This document shows positions 17,730-26,258 of a stretch of 64,000 nucleotides of DNA, piece after piece. Numbering within the stretch: the first letter of the stretch is position 1; every line of letters begins with the position of its first letter. A program made the translations under genes and the position numbers. Under the pieces are notes generated by a model. That model made no database searches. It worked only from the letters and a program-made list of their open reading frames with translations, and had not been told where the DNA came from. This DNA comes from CAWIUB01 sp963839175 (GTDB lineage Bacteria > Actinomycetota > Actinomycetes > Mycobacteriales > Jatrophihabitantaceae): NCBI GenBank assembly GCA_963839175.1, contig CAWIUB010000008.1, positions 1 to 64,000 on the forward strand, in the 5' to 3' direction.

Positions 17730-18872
17730 ATGGACAATCCTGACCGCCGCAAAGCACCATGGCGCAGCAAGCGGCTCGGCCGCCTCACGATGGGGGTGGC
17801 GGCGGTGGCCGCCTCGGCATTGACGGTGGCGGCGTGTAGCTCATCGAGCTCCTCCAGCGGCTCGAGTGGCGGTAGCGCCTCCGGCGGGTCGTCCGGCAAG
17901 AAGGTCGGCGTTTCGCTGATCCTCAAGACGCTGACCAACCCGTACTTCGTCACGATGAAGAAGGACGCGGAGGCCGAGGCGTCCAAGGACAACGTCAGTC
18001 TGACGGTGGCCGCGGGTAAGCAGGACGGTGACACGCAGAGCCAGATCGCGGCGATCGACAACGCGATCTCGCGCGGCGACAAGGGCATCCTGATTACGAC
18101 CAACGGCGATGCCATCAACAGCGAGCTGGCCAAGGCCAAGCAGTCAGGCATCTTCGTCATCGCGCTGGATACCGCGCTGAATCCGCCGAGCACTGCCGAC
18201 ATCACCTACGCGACCGACAACGAGCAGGCTGGCAAGCTCATCGGCCAGTACGGTGCCGCCAAGCTGGCGGGCAAGAAGGCCGTCATCGCCATGCTCGACC
18301 TGTTCAACAACCAGGTGGTGTCCGTCGACATCCAGCGTGACCATGGCTTCCTCGAGGGCATGGGAATCGATCCCGCAAGCACGACGCAGAACGCCAAGGA
18401 GGCCAAGTCCGGCCACTACACCGCCGGCCAGGGCGGCGACTACCAGATCGCCTGCCACCAGCCGACGCAGGGCGCGATCCCGGGCGGTAAGACCGCGATG
18501 GAGAACTGCCTGTCGGCCAACGGCGACATCAACGTCGTCTACACGATCAACGAGCCGGCGGCGGAGGGTGCCACACAGGCTCTGCAGGCCGCAGGCAAGT
18601 CGGACGTCACGGTCCTGACCATCGACGGCAGCTGCAAGTACATCAAGGAGGTCGGCAGCAAGTTCGCCGCGGACTCCGCACAATACCCGGGCAAGATGGC
18701 CAGCCTCGGCGTCTCGGCGATCGCCAGCCTCGCGCGGGGCGGCGCGAAGCCGACCACGACCAGTGGCAAGAGCTTCTTCGACACCGGCACGGCCCTGATC
18801 GCCAAGGACGCCCTATCCGGAGTCACCAGCCAGACACCAGACGAGGCGTCGAAGGCCTGCTGGGGCAGCTGA
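17730..18872 (+). CDS. Sugar ABC transporter substrate-binding lipoprotein
   Basis: A 380-residue type I periplasmic-binding protein of the ribose/fructose group. A basic N-terminus and hydrophobic segment end in a lipobox-like VAAC (about residue 38), followed by a Ser/Gly-rich linker and the mature domain starting KVGVSLILKTLTNPYFVTMK. The ATG at 17730 has a GAGAGGA site. A GTG frame from 17688 would extend into the operator. It is the first gene of the LacI-controlled operon. A 13-bp stem-loop separates it from the permease, which would favour excess binding protein. Ligand unknown. Confidence 0.92.
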   Translation: MDNPDRRKAPWRSKRLGRLTMGVAAVAASALTVAACSSSSSSSGSSGGSASGGSSGKKVGVSLILKTLTNPYFVTMKKDAEAEASKDNVSLTVAAGKQDGDTQSQIAAIDNAISRGDKGILITTNGDAINSELAKAKQSGIFVIALDTALNPPSTADITYATDNEQAGKLIGQYGAAKLAGKKAVIAMLDLFNNQVVSVDIQRDHGFLEGMGIDPASTTQNAKEAKSGHYTAGQGGDYQIACHQPTQGAIPGGKTAMENCLSANGDINVVYTINEPAAEGATQALQAAGKSDVTVLTIDGSCKYIKEVGSKFAADSAQYPGKMASLGVSAIASLARGGAKPTTTSGKSFFDTGTALIAKDALSGVTSQTPDEASKACWGS

Positions 18873-18892
18873 TCTAGCGGCTCACGAGGAGC

Positions 18893-18930
18893 GTCGCCGG
18901 TGCGGTCGACCACTTCGCCGCACCGGCGAC
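18893..18930 (+). terminator. Strong intra-operon stem-loop after binding protein
   Basis: GTCGCCGGTGCGG (18893-18905) pairs perfectly with CCGCACCGGCGAC (18918-18930) around a 12-base loop. It sits 20 bases after the binding-protein stop and 128 before the permease. It probably acts as a partial terminator or mRNA stabiliser that lowers permease expression relative to binding protein. Confidence 0.7.
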
Positions 18931-19058
18931 CCCCACGCTCTCGCACGATCGATATTCCCGGGGGCCACCGAACGGCCTAGCATCGGCACCGGCACGGGCG
19001 TTCGAAGCCAGCGCGGGTTTGATCCGACGAAACGACACTCGGACGACAAGGACAGGTC

Positions 19059-20084
19059 ATGACCCAGATAATCGAGGAACCGGGGCTCGCTGAGGACATC
19101 CTGCGCCATAAGCGCACCCCCGCGGAGCGCGTCCACGAGCTCCTGCACCGGCAGCCGGCGCTCAGCCCGCTCATCGTGCTCATCATCGCGTGCATCATCT
19201 TCGGTCTCGTCAACGACCGGTTCTTCCGGGCCGCGAACCTCTCGATCGTCCTGCAGCAGGCCGCCGTCGTCGGCTCGCTCGCCGTGGGGCAGACGCTGAT
19301 CATCCTCACCGCTGGCATCGATCTGTCGATCGGCGCCGCCATGGTGCTCGCCACCCTGGTCATGGCGAAGCTGGTCTCGGACAACGGCTGGCCTGGTCCG
19401 CTCGCCTTAATCTTCGGTGCCCTCGTGGCGTTGGCATGTGGCACCCTCAACGGCTTACTGGTCACCCGAATCAAATTGCCGCCGTTCATCGTCACGCTCG
19501 GCACGCTGTCGATATTCACGGCCATCTCGCTGATCTACGCCAGCGGCCAGACGATCTCCCTGGACCCGAACACCTTCCTCACCTGGACCGGGAAGTCGTT
19601 CGCCATCGGCAACTTCCATGTCACGGTCGGCGTGGTGATGATGCTGCTGCTCTATATCGGCTTCGCCTACGCCCTGCGGCAAACCGGCTGGGGTAGGCAC
19701 CTGTACGCGACCGGCGACGACCCCGAGGCGGCGCGGCTGGCCGGCATCCGCACCAACCGGGTGCTGCTCTCGGCCTATGTGGTCGCCGGCGCCGTCGTGG
19801 CCGTAGCCGCGTGGATCCTGGTCGGGCGTATCAACGGTGCCGACACGAACGCCGGTCTGAATCTCAATCTGGAAAGCATCACCGCAGTAGTCATCGGCGG
19901 GACCAGTCTGTTCGGCGGCCGCGGGGCGGTCGTCGGGTCGTTGATCGGCGCCCTCATCGTGCAAGTCTTCGACAACGGCCTCGCCCTCGCCGGGGTCGAC
20001 CCCAACTACCAGGTGCTCACCGTCGGCATCCTGGTCATTGCCGCGGTTGCCATCGACCAGTGGATCCGGAGTGTGAAGTCATGA
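19059..20084 (+). CDS. Sugar ABC transporter permease (RbsC/FrcC type)
   Basis: A 341-residue inner-membrane permease with about eight to ten hydrophobic segments, beginning with LIVLIIACIIFGLV near residue 33. The family signature regions AGIDLSIGAAMVLATL (about 87-102) and AVVIGGTSLFGGRG (about 271-284) are clear. The stop overlaps the ATPase start (ATGA), so both are co-translated. It partners the binding protein and ATPase on either side. Confidence 0.93.
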   Translation: MTQIIEEPGLAEDILRHKRTPAERVHELLHRQPALSPLIVLIIACIIFGLVNDRFFRAANLSIVLQQAAVVGSLAVGQTLIILTAGIDLSIGAAMVLATLVMAKLVSDNGWPGPLALIFGALVALACGTLNGLLVTRIKLPPFIVTLGTLSIFTAISLIYASGQTISLDPNTFLTWTGKSFAIGNFHVTVGVVMMLLLYIGFAYALRQTGWGRHLYATGDDPEAARLAGIRTNRVLLSAYVVAGAVVAVAAWILVGRINGADTNAGLNLNLESITAVVIGGTSLFGGRGAVVGSLIGALIVQVFDNGLALAGVDPNYQVLTVGILVIAAVAIDQWIRSVKS

Positions 20085-20881
20085 CCGCACCCGTTCTGGA
20101 GGCCCATGGCCTCATCAAGACCTTCGGCCACGTGGTCGGGCTGGCCGGCGTGGACATGCAGCTCTACCCCGGCGAGGTACTCGCCGTGATCGGCGACAAC
20201 GGGGCCGGCAAGTCCACACTGATCAAGTGCCTGTCGGGCGCCATGTCGGCCGACGCCGGAACGATGTCACTCGACGGACGGGAGGTCAGTTTCAAGAGCA
20301 CGCAAGAGGCCCGCGAGGCCGGCATCGAAACCGTCTACCAGACACTTGCCGTGGCACCCGCACTGGACATTGCCAGCAACCTGTTCCTCGCTCGGGAGCA
20401 ACGCCGGCCGGGCGTGCTCGGCTCCGTCTTCCGCATGCTCGACACCGGTGGCATGAAGCGGCAGGCCAAGCAGCACATCGATGACCTGGGCATCAGCACC
20501 CTGCAGAACATCGGCCAGTCCGTCGAAACGCTCTCAGGTGGTCAGCGCCAGGCGGTCTCGGTTGCCCGCGCCGCGGCGTTCGGCGGCAAGGTCGTGATCC
20601 TCGACGAGCCCACCGCTGCTCTCGGCGTCCGCGAGACCGGGCAGGTGCTGCGACTGATCCGCGAGTTGCGGGAACGAGGACTTGCCATCATCCTCATCAG
20701 CCACAACATGCCTAACGTCTTCGAGGTTGCCGACCGCATCCACATCCAACGGCTGGGCCGCTGTGCCGGCGTCATCACCCCGAAGTCACACACCCCGGCT
20801 GAGGCCGTCGCGATCATGACGGGCGCGGCGAAGCTCGAGCCGAAACCTGGGGACGAGGTGTCAGCCACGACGGGCGGCTGA
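20081..20881 (+). CDS. Sugar ABC transporter ATP-binding protein, single domain
   Basis: A 266-residue ABC ATPase with Walker A GDNGAGKST (38-46), the signature LSGGQRQ, Walker B VVILDEPTAALG and an H-loop ISHNM. It has one nucleotide-binding domain, as in fructose-type (FrcA) systems, rather than the tandem domains of RbsA or XylG. It starts at the ATGA overlap with the permease. The next gene starts 40 bases downstream. Confidence 0.93.
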   Translation: MTAPVLEAHGLIKTFGHVVGLAGVDMQLYPGEVLAVIGDNGAGKSTLIKCLSGAMSADAGTMSLDGREVSFKSTQEAREAGIETVYQTLAVAPALDIASNLFLAREQRRPGVLGSVFRMLDTGGMKRQAKQHIDDLGISTLQNIGQSVETLSGGQRQAVSVARAAAFGGKVVILDEPTAALGVRETGQVLRLIRELRERGLAIILISHNMPNVFEVADRIHIQRLGRCAGVITPKSHTPAEAVAIMTGAAKLEPKPGDEVSATTGG

Positions 20882-20921
20882 CCGGCGGGATCTGCGCGGC
20901 CGAACCCACCGAGGAGCCCAC

Positions 20922-21779
20922 ATGCCTGAGCCGGCGAGCTTCTTGAGCATCCTGACCGGGTCGTTCTCCACACCGGCGGGCGACAACCCGACGGTGGCGA
21001 TGGTGGAGGCGGCTTACCGCCATCACGGCACCAACGCTCGGTACCTGAACTGCGAGGTGGAGCCTGCGGCGTTGGGCGACGCCGTACGGGGAGCGCGCGC
21101 CATGGGCTGGGTCGGCTTCAACTGTTCGATCCCGCACAAGGTCACGGTGATCGAGTATCTCGATGGGCTGGCGGACTCGGCGGCTGTCATTGGCGCGGTG
21201 AACTGCGTCGTGCGCCGTGCCGGCGGCTACGTCGGGGAGAACACCGACGGGCAGGGGTTCCTCACGGCGTTGCGCGCGGTTGTCAATCCCGCCCAGAAGG
21301 CGCTGGTGGTGTTCGGTGCGGGTGGCGCCGCCCGGGCGATCACAGTGGAGGCGGCGCTGGCCGGGGCGGCCTCGATCACCATCGTCAACCGCGACCCAGC
21401 ACGAGGCGGCGAGCTGGTCGCGCTGCTCAACGAGCGCACTCCGGCCCGCGCCGAGCTGATAGCCTGGGACGGTCCGTACTGCATTCCCGAGGGTACCGAC
21501 GTTGTCGTGAACGCCACGCCCATCGGGATGGCGCCCGACCGCGACGCGCGACTCGCGCTTGAGCCCAACTCGCTGACCGCCGACATCGTGGTCGCCGATG
21601 TCATCCCGAACCCACCACGCACCCGGCTGATGCGTGACGCGCAGGCGCGCGGCTGCACGGTCCTGGACGGGCTCGGGATGCTGGTCAACCAGGGCGTGAT
21701 CAGCATCCGGCACTGGACTGGCGTTGACCCCGACCCGGCGGTGATGCGCCACGCCCTCGAGCAGATCTTCGGCGGCTAA
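20922..21779 (+). CDS. Shikimate/quinate dehydrogenase family protein
   Basis: A 285-residue AroE-fold oxidoreductase. The substrate lysine appears in NCSIPHKV (about 68-75), the catalytic aspartate in GENTDGQGF (about 105-113) and the dinucleotide-binding loop in VFGAGGAARA (about 130-139). Because it sits in a carbohydrate-transport operon and not with aro genes, a catabolic role on quinate, shikimate or a cyclitol is more likely than aromatic biosynthesis. The exact substrate is unknown. Three bases separate it from the GMC gene. Confidence 0.85.
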   Translation: MPEPASFLSILTGSFSTPAGDNPTVAMVEAAYRHHGTNARYLNCEVEPAALGDAVRGARAMGWVGFNCSIPHKVTVIEYLDGLADSAAVIGAVNCVVRRAGGYVGENTDGQGFLTALRAVVNPAQKALVVFGAGGAARAITVEAALAGAASITIVNRDPARGGELVALLNERTPARAELIAWDGPYCIPEGTDVVVNATPIGMAPDRDARLALEPNSLTADIVVADVIPNPPRTRLMRDAQARGCTVLDGLGMLVNQGVISIRHWTGVDPDPAVMRHALEQIFGG

Positions 21780-21782
21780 GAC

Positions 21783-23291
21783 GTGGGTGCACTCAGCGCC
21801 GATGTAGTGATCATCGGGTCCGGCATGGGCGGCGCCACGACGGCGCACGCCCTGGCGCGCCGGGGTGCCGACGTGCTGGTGCTGGAACGTGGCGAGCGCT
21901 TGCCGCGGGAGCCGCAGAACTGGTCGCCGCAGGCGGTCTTCATCGACCGCCGGTACAAGCCGGCAGAGCAGTGGCTGGACGGCGCCGGCCGCGGGTTTTC
22001 CCCTGGCGTGCACTATGTGGTCGGCGGCAACACGAAGGTCTTCGGCGCCAGCCTGCCGCGTTTCCGCGAGCGGGACTTCACTGCAATGGAACACGAGGAC
22101 GGCACCTCACCGGCCTGGCCATTCAGTTACGCGGACCTCGAGCCCTACTACCGCCAGGCCGAGCAGATGTACCGCGTCCACGGCACGACCGGTGAGGATC
22201 CGACCGAGCCGTGGCGCAGCACGGCCTTCCCGTACCCCGCAGTGCCCCACGAGCCCTACGTCGCGCAGCTCGCCGCCCGGCTGCGCGAACGCGGCGTCAG
22301 CCCGAGCGCGAACGCCATGGGTGTCGACCTGCGCGAGGGCGGGACCTGCTTCCGGTGCGCGACCTGCGATGGCTTTCCGTGCCAGGTCGATGCCAAGAGC
22401 GACGCGGAGACCTGCGGGATCGATCCGGCGATGGCCACCGGGAACCTGCGGCTGCTCACGGGCGTGCGGGTCCGACGCATTGTCACCGACCGGGTCGGCC
22501 GGCGCGTCGACCATCTCGTGGCCCAGGACCGTGACGGGCTGGTCACGGTGACGGGCCGCAAGTTCGTCCTTGCTGCCGGCGCGGTGAATTCCGCGGCGTT
22601 GCTGCTCGCGTCCGCCGACGACTCGCACCCCCACGGGCTGGCGAACTCGTCCGGTCAGGTGGCACGCAACTTCATGATGCACAACAACGCGCACATCGTC
22701 GCCGTCGATCTCAATCGGCCCAACGACGTGATCTTCCAGAAGACCCTTTCCGTCAACGACTGGTATCTCGACGGCGGCGACGGATACCCGCTCGGGGCGA
22801 TGCAACTGATCGGCAAGGTCGACGGCGTGATCATGAAATCCGCAGCTCCGCGGGCCATGCCGCGCGAGATCCTGAACCAGGTCGCGCGCCGCAGCGTCGA
22901 GTGGCTCATCATGGCCGAAGACCTGCCGTCCCCCGATAATCGGGTAAGCGTCGACGGCAGCGGCAGGATCACCACCGCGCGGGTCCCGCGCGGCGTCCGC
23001 ACCCACCGTCGCCTGCTGAAGCGGGCAAAGCGGCTGTTGCGTTCAGTCGGCTATGACGTCATCTTCACCCAGTACTTCGACATCAGCATGAACAGCCACC
23101 AGTGCGGGACCGTCGTCGCCGGGACCGACCCGGCCACCAGCGCGCTCGACCCCTGGTGCCGGACCCACGACATAGAGAACCTGTGGGTTGTCGACGGTGG
23201 GTTCTTCCCGTCGTCCGCCGCGATGAACCCCGCGCTCACGATCGCCGCGCAAGCGATCCGGGTCGTCACCGAATCCGACCTAGCCACCTGA
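21783..23291 (+). CDS. GMC family oxidoreductase (FAD-dependent)
   Basis: A 502-residue FAD-dependent oxidoreductase. The Rossmann motif IIGSGMGGATTAHALARRGA occupies about residues 11-30, a VVGGNTKVFGASLPRFRERD segment follows near 80-100, and the C-terminal GMC domain contains NSHQCGTVVAGTDP and VDGGFFPSSAAMNP. The histidine of NSHQ is the likely catalytic base. The GTG start lies 3 bases after the dehydrogenase stop. GMC enzymes oxidise sugars, polyols or cyclitols, in keeping with the operon. A cysteine-rich stretch near residues 179-190 (CFRCATCDGFPC) is a conspicuous feature of this subgroup. Confidence 0.9.
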   Translation: MGALSADVVIIGSGMGGATTAHALARRGADVLVLERGERLPREPQNWSPQAVFIDRRYKPAEQWLDGAGRGFSPGVHYVVGGNTKVFGASLPRFRERDFTAMEHEDGTSPAWPFSYADLEPYYRQAEQMYRVHGTTGEDPTEPWRSTAFPYPAVPHEPYVAQLAARLRERGVSPSANAMGVDLREGGTCFRCATCDGFPCQVDAKSDAETCGIDPAMATGNLRLLTGVRVRRIVTDRVGRRVDHLVAQDRDGLVTVTGRKFVLAAGAVNSAALLLASADDSHPHGLANSSGQVARNFMMHNNAHIVAVDLNRPNDVIFQKTLSVNDWYLDGGDGYPLGAMQLIGKVDGVIMKSAAPRAMPREILNQVARRSVEWLIMAEDLPSPDNRVSVDGSGRITTARVPRGVRTHRRLLKRAKRLLRSVGYDVIFTQYFDISMNSHQCGTVVAGTDPATSALDPWCRTHDIENLWVVDGGFFPSSAAMNPALTIAAQAIRVVTESDLAT

Positions 23292-23328
23292 AGCGTGGGC
23301 CTATCTGCGACCGGACAAGACCTCTCAG

Positions 23329-23350
23329 CACCACGCCGGGCGACGTGGTG
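23329..23350. terminator. Bidirectional stem-loop terminator
   Basis: CACCACG (23329-23335) and CGTGGTG (23344-23350) form a perfect 7-bp stem with an 8-base loop. It is in the 62-base gap between the convergent GMC and flavoprotein genes. Confidence 0.55.
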
Positions 23351-23353
23351 GGA

Positions 23354-24499
23354 TCACCGAGGCGCTATGTCAGGAGTCGGCTCCAAGCCGCGCAAGTAGG
23401 GGCCGAGCTCCTCGGCGATCACCTTGTCGTCGGCCGGCCACGGAGGCTGCTCGTAGACCTCGGCCTGCCAGCCCTGCCCGGCGATTAGGTGGGCCATCAG
23501 GTACAGCGGGTTGCCCCCGGTGAGCAGCTTTCCGCGGATCACCGGCCGCAGTGGCGGCGGCGATTCGCCGATGCCTGCCAGGTGCGCGATTGCGGCCGCG
23601 GCTGTGTCGGCCTGTTGCGCGCCGATGCCGCCGTGCTTGATGACCAGGTTCGTTGCGTCACCGGCCGCGAAGATGCGCCCGTCGGTGTCCCGAACCCGGC
23701 ATTGCTCGTCGACGGACAGGAACCGGTTGGTGGCGTCGCCGGGGATGCCCCGCACATTGGGCCCGCTGATCGTCGGGATGGTCACGATGCGGTCGGGGTG
23801 CAGCTCGAGACCGCCGGGCTCGAGCACGAGGTGCTGCGGCCCGGCGATGCGCGTAGCGGACCCGGTGTGCAGCGCGATCCCCGCGTCGCGGAGCAACTCG
23901 GCGACGGCGGCGCCGGCGGGACGGCCGAACGGGTAGAGCGGGTGCGGCTCGGGCGTGATGAACACGAGGTCGGGGTGCACACTATGGTCGCTGGCCCGCT
24001 TCGCGGTCATCAGCGCCAGTTCGTAGAGGGGTAGTGGCCAGGACCGTCCCGACGGGAGCACGAAGGCGAGGCTCGAGATCGTGCCGATCTCGATCTCGCG
24101 CACCATGTCGTGATAGGTCGGGTCGGAGCTGTCACCGGTGAAGACGTATGCGTGCTCGAGCCCGGCTCGTCTCTGGCCGCCGGTCGCCACGAGCAAGGCG
24201 TCATAGGGCAGGCTGTGCCCGCCAAGCGTGTGCACGGTCCGCCCCGCCTGGTCCACCCACCCCAAGGCATCCTTCACCCACCGGGCTGCGGTGTCCGCCG
24301 CGATCCGCTCCATCGGATACCGGCGAACCCCGCCCAGCGCGAACGGCTCGAGCACCGCGAGGGGCCGGTAGACCAGGTCATCCTCGGGACAGATCAGGGT
24401 CACGTCCAGCTGATCCCGGGCCAGCCGGCGCAGCCGCAGCAGCCCTTCAACGCCGGCAATCCCGCCACCGCAGATCACCACGGCGAAGCGGTTCATCAC
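23354..24499 (-). CDS. FAD/NAD(P)-binding oxidoreductase, SQR/NDH-2-like
   Basis: A 381-residue flavoprotein of the pyridine-nucleotide-disulfide superfamily, nearest by eye to sulfide:quinone reductase or type II NADH dehydrogenase-like proteins. It has the FAD motif VVICGGGIAGVEG near the N-terminus, LVATGG (about 106-111) and a second FAD contact GRIFAAGDATN (about 276-286). I see no cysteine pair at the SQR positions, so sulfide is unlikely as substrate. The start is GTG 24499 or ATG 24496, overlapping the Usp stop in the GTGATGA sequence, so it is translationally coupled to that gene. Confidence 0.82.
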   Translation of the reverse strand: MMNRFAVVICGGGIAGVEGLLRLRRLARDQLDVTLICPEDDLVYRPLAVLEPFALGGVRRYPMERIAADTAARWVKDALGWVDQAGRTVHTLGGHSLPYDALLVATGGQRRAGLEHAYVFTGDSSDPTYHDMVREIEIGTISSLAFVLPSGRSWPLPLYELALMTAKRASDHSVHPDLVFITPEPHPLYPFGRPAGAAVAELLRDAGIALHTGSATRIAGPQHLVLEPGGLELHPDRIVTIPTISGPNVRGIPGDATNRFLSVDEQCRVRDTDGRIFAAGDATNLVIKHGGIGAQQADTAAAAIAHLAGIGESPPPLRPVIRGKLLTGGNPLYLMAHLIAGQGWQAEVYEQPPWPADDKVIAEELGPYLRGLEPTPDIAPR

Positions 24500-24951
24500 G
24501 TGCCCGTTCCGGCGGAAGGAGGTGGCGCACCGTGCACGACAAGGACCGGGCAGTGGGCATGCTCGGCGCAGGTCTCGCTCACCGATCCCAGCAACAGGCC
24601 AGCGAAGCCACCATGACCGCGGCTACCGACCACGAGCATCTGCGCGCCTTTGCTCTCGTCCAGAAGCACCTTCGCTGCGTTGCCTCTGCGGACGACGGTG
24701 CGCAGCCCGGGCGGGCGGGCACCGTCGAACGTCTCGTCGATGGTCTCGGAGAGCACCTTGTAGGCGTCCGCCTCAGGATTCCAGTCGTCGGCGGCAATCG
24801 CCCACCCGTAGCTGACCGGCATGTCCCACGCGGTCACCGTTTCGATGGTGGCGCCGGTCGCTGCGGCGATTCGTGCTGCCCACTGCAAGGCCAGCTTCGA
24901 CGACTCCGATCCGTCGACGCCGACCACGATGCGATCCGGTTGTTCGGCCAT
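24496..24951 (-). CDS. Universal stress protein, single domain
   Basis: A 151-residue UspA protein with an N-terminal VVGVDGSESSK and the nucleotide-binding signature VVGSRGHGGFAGLLLGSVS (about 118-136). It lies 22 bases after the alcohol dehydrogenase on the same strand, and its stop overlaps the start of the flavoprotein gene. Likely part of the transcript that begins with the cyclic-nucleotide-binding gene at 26723. Confidence 0.92.
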   Translation of the reverse strand: MAEQPDRIVVGVDGSESSKLALQWAARIAAATGATIETVTAWDMPVSYGWAIAADDWNPEADAYKVLSETIDETFDGARPPGLRTVVRRGNAAKVLLDESKGAQMLVVGSRGHGGFAGLLLGSVSETCAEHAHCPVLVVHGAPPPSAGTGT

Positions 24952-24973
24952 CAGCCGTTCCCTCTCCGCGCGA

Positions 24974-25984
24974 TCAGAACTGGAAGACGATACGGGCGGG
25001 GATTGCGCCGGAGAGAACGTCGGAAATGGACTGGTTGACCTCGTCCAGCTTACGGTCGACCGCGATCACCTTGGTGCGGCCGGCGGCGTGCAGCGCGAAG
25101 ACGTCGGCCAGGTCGTTACGGGTGCCGACGATGGAGCCGATGACCGAGTTGCCCTTCAGGACGGTGTCGAAGATCGGCAGGGTCATCATTCCGTCCGCGG
25201 GCAGAGCCACGCAGACCAGTCGGCCGCCGCGGCGCAGCGAGCGGAATGCCTGGTCGAACGACTGCGGCGAAGCGGCCAGCGCCACGGCGACGTCCGCGCC
25301 GCCGAGCTGCTGGATCGCCGCGACCGGGTCGACGGCACGGGCGTTCACGACGTGGTCGGCGCCGAGCTCGGTGGCCATCGCGAGTTTGTGATCCTCGACG
25401 TCCACGCCGACGACGAAACCGCCGAAGATGCGCGCGTACTGCAGGGCGAGGTGGCCCAGCCCGCCGACACCGAAAACGGCAACCGTCTCGGCAGGGGCAG
25501 TTCCGGCGACCTTGATCGCCTTGTAGGTGGTCACGCCTGCGCAGGTGAGCGGCGCGGCATCGCGGGGGGAGATACCGTCCGGCACCGGTGTGGCGAAGGC
25601 CGCGGGAGCCACGGCGTACTCGGCGAATGCGCCGTTGACCGAGTAACCGGAGTTGCGCTGCTGCTCGCAGAGGGTTTCCCGGCCGCTGATGCAGTAGCGG
25701 CACTCGCCGCACGAGTAGCCCAGCCAGGCGATCGCCACCCGATCACCCACGACCCGTTCGGTCACGCCGGTGCCCAGCTTCTCGATGACCCCGATGCCTT
25801 CGTGGCCGGGGATGAACGGCGGCGTCGGCTTGACCGGCCAGTCGCCGTGCGCGGCGTGGATGTCGGTGTGGCACAGGCCGCTGGACTCGATGCGCACCAG
25901 TACCTCGCCCTCGCCCGGCTCCGGGGTCGGAACGTCCTTGACCTGCAGCGCAGAGCGGAAGTCGGTGACTACGGCAGCCTTCAT
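24974..25984 (-). CDS. adhP: Zinc-dependent alcohol dehydrogenase
   Basis: A 336-residue medium-chain alcohol dehydrogenase (alcohol to aldehyde with NAD+). Catalytic zinc ligands are in SSGLCHTD (C36) and GHEG (H59). The structural zinc cysteines are in CGECRYC and the following LC. The cofactor loop is VFGVGGLGHLA (about 169-179). ATG 25984 follows GGAGCACACC. An in-frame ATG at 25996 is possible. It lies just downstream of a truncated DUF779 gene, a family often linked to alcohol/aldehyde dehydrogenases. The adhP symbol reflects general family resemblance. Confidence 0.9.
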   Translation of the reverse strand: MKAAVVTDFRSALQVKDVPTPEPGEGEVLVRIESSGLCHTDIHAAHGDWPVKPTPPFIPGHEGIGVIEKLGTGVTERVVGDRVAIAWLGYSCGECRYCISGRETLCEQQRNSGYSVNGAFAEYAVAPAAFATPVPDGISPRDAAPLTCAGVTTYKAIKVAGTAPAETVAVFGVGGLGHLALQYARIFGGFVVGVDVEDHKLAMATELGADHVVNARAVDPVAAIQQLGGADVAVALAASPQSFDQAFRSLRRGGRLVCVALPADGMMTLPIFDTVLKGNSVIGSIVGTRNDLADVFALHAAGRTKVIAVDRKLDEVNQSISDVLSGAIPARIVFQF

Positions 25985-26027
25985 GGTGTGCTCCATTCGG
26001 TGATCTCGTTGGGTCCATGCGTAAACG

Positions 26028-26165
26028 TCACAGGTGATGAAGGGGCAGCGCACTGCCGTCACAGCAACCGTCGGACTGGACGAAGATCAGCTCACCCTCT
26101 TCGGCCGGGAGGCGGCGGATTGCCTCCGCCGCCCCCGTTGTCGCTGCAACCATCGGTGCTGACAT
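26028..26165 (-). pseudogene. Truncated DUF779 gene, N-terminal remnant
   Basis: A 45-codon frame starting MSAPMVAATTGAAEAIRRLP and containing ELIFVQSDGCCDGSALP, the cysteine signature of DUF779 proteins (normally QSGGCCDGSAPMC). The frame ends LHHL-stop immediately after the motif, and nothing resembling the C-terminal half follows in the 43 bases before adhP. Intact members are about 110-130 residues. DUF779 genes commonly accompany alcohol/aldehyde dehydrogenases, which fits the neighbour. A deletion at the 3' end is the simplest reading. A longer cysteine-containing frame overlapping it (26092-26262) is a shadow. Confidence 0.65.
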
Positions 26166-26258
26166 TACCGCAGCCGCAGAACAGCCCGACGGCGTTCGAA
26201 GCTGACGAGCACGTCTTGGTCTGGCTGTAGCGGGGACGGCACACTGCTGTCCCGGTGG

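Noticed and set aside
24821..26230. A very long rightward open frame opposite adhP.
   Set aside because: It is antisense to a clear zinc alcohol dehydrogenase and has low-complexity Asp/Gly/Arg composition.
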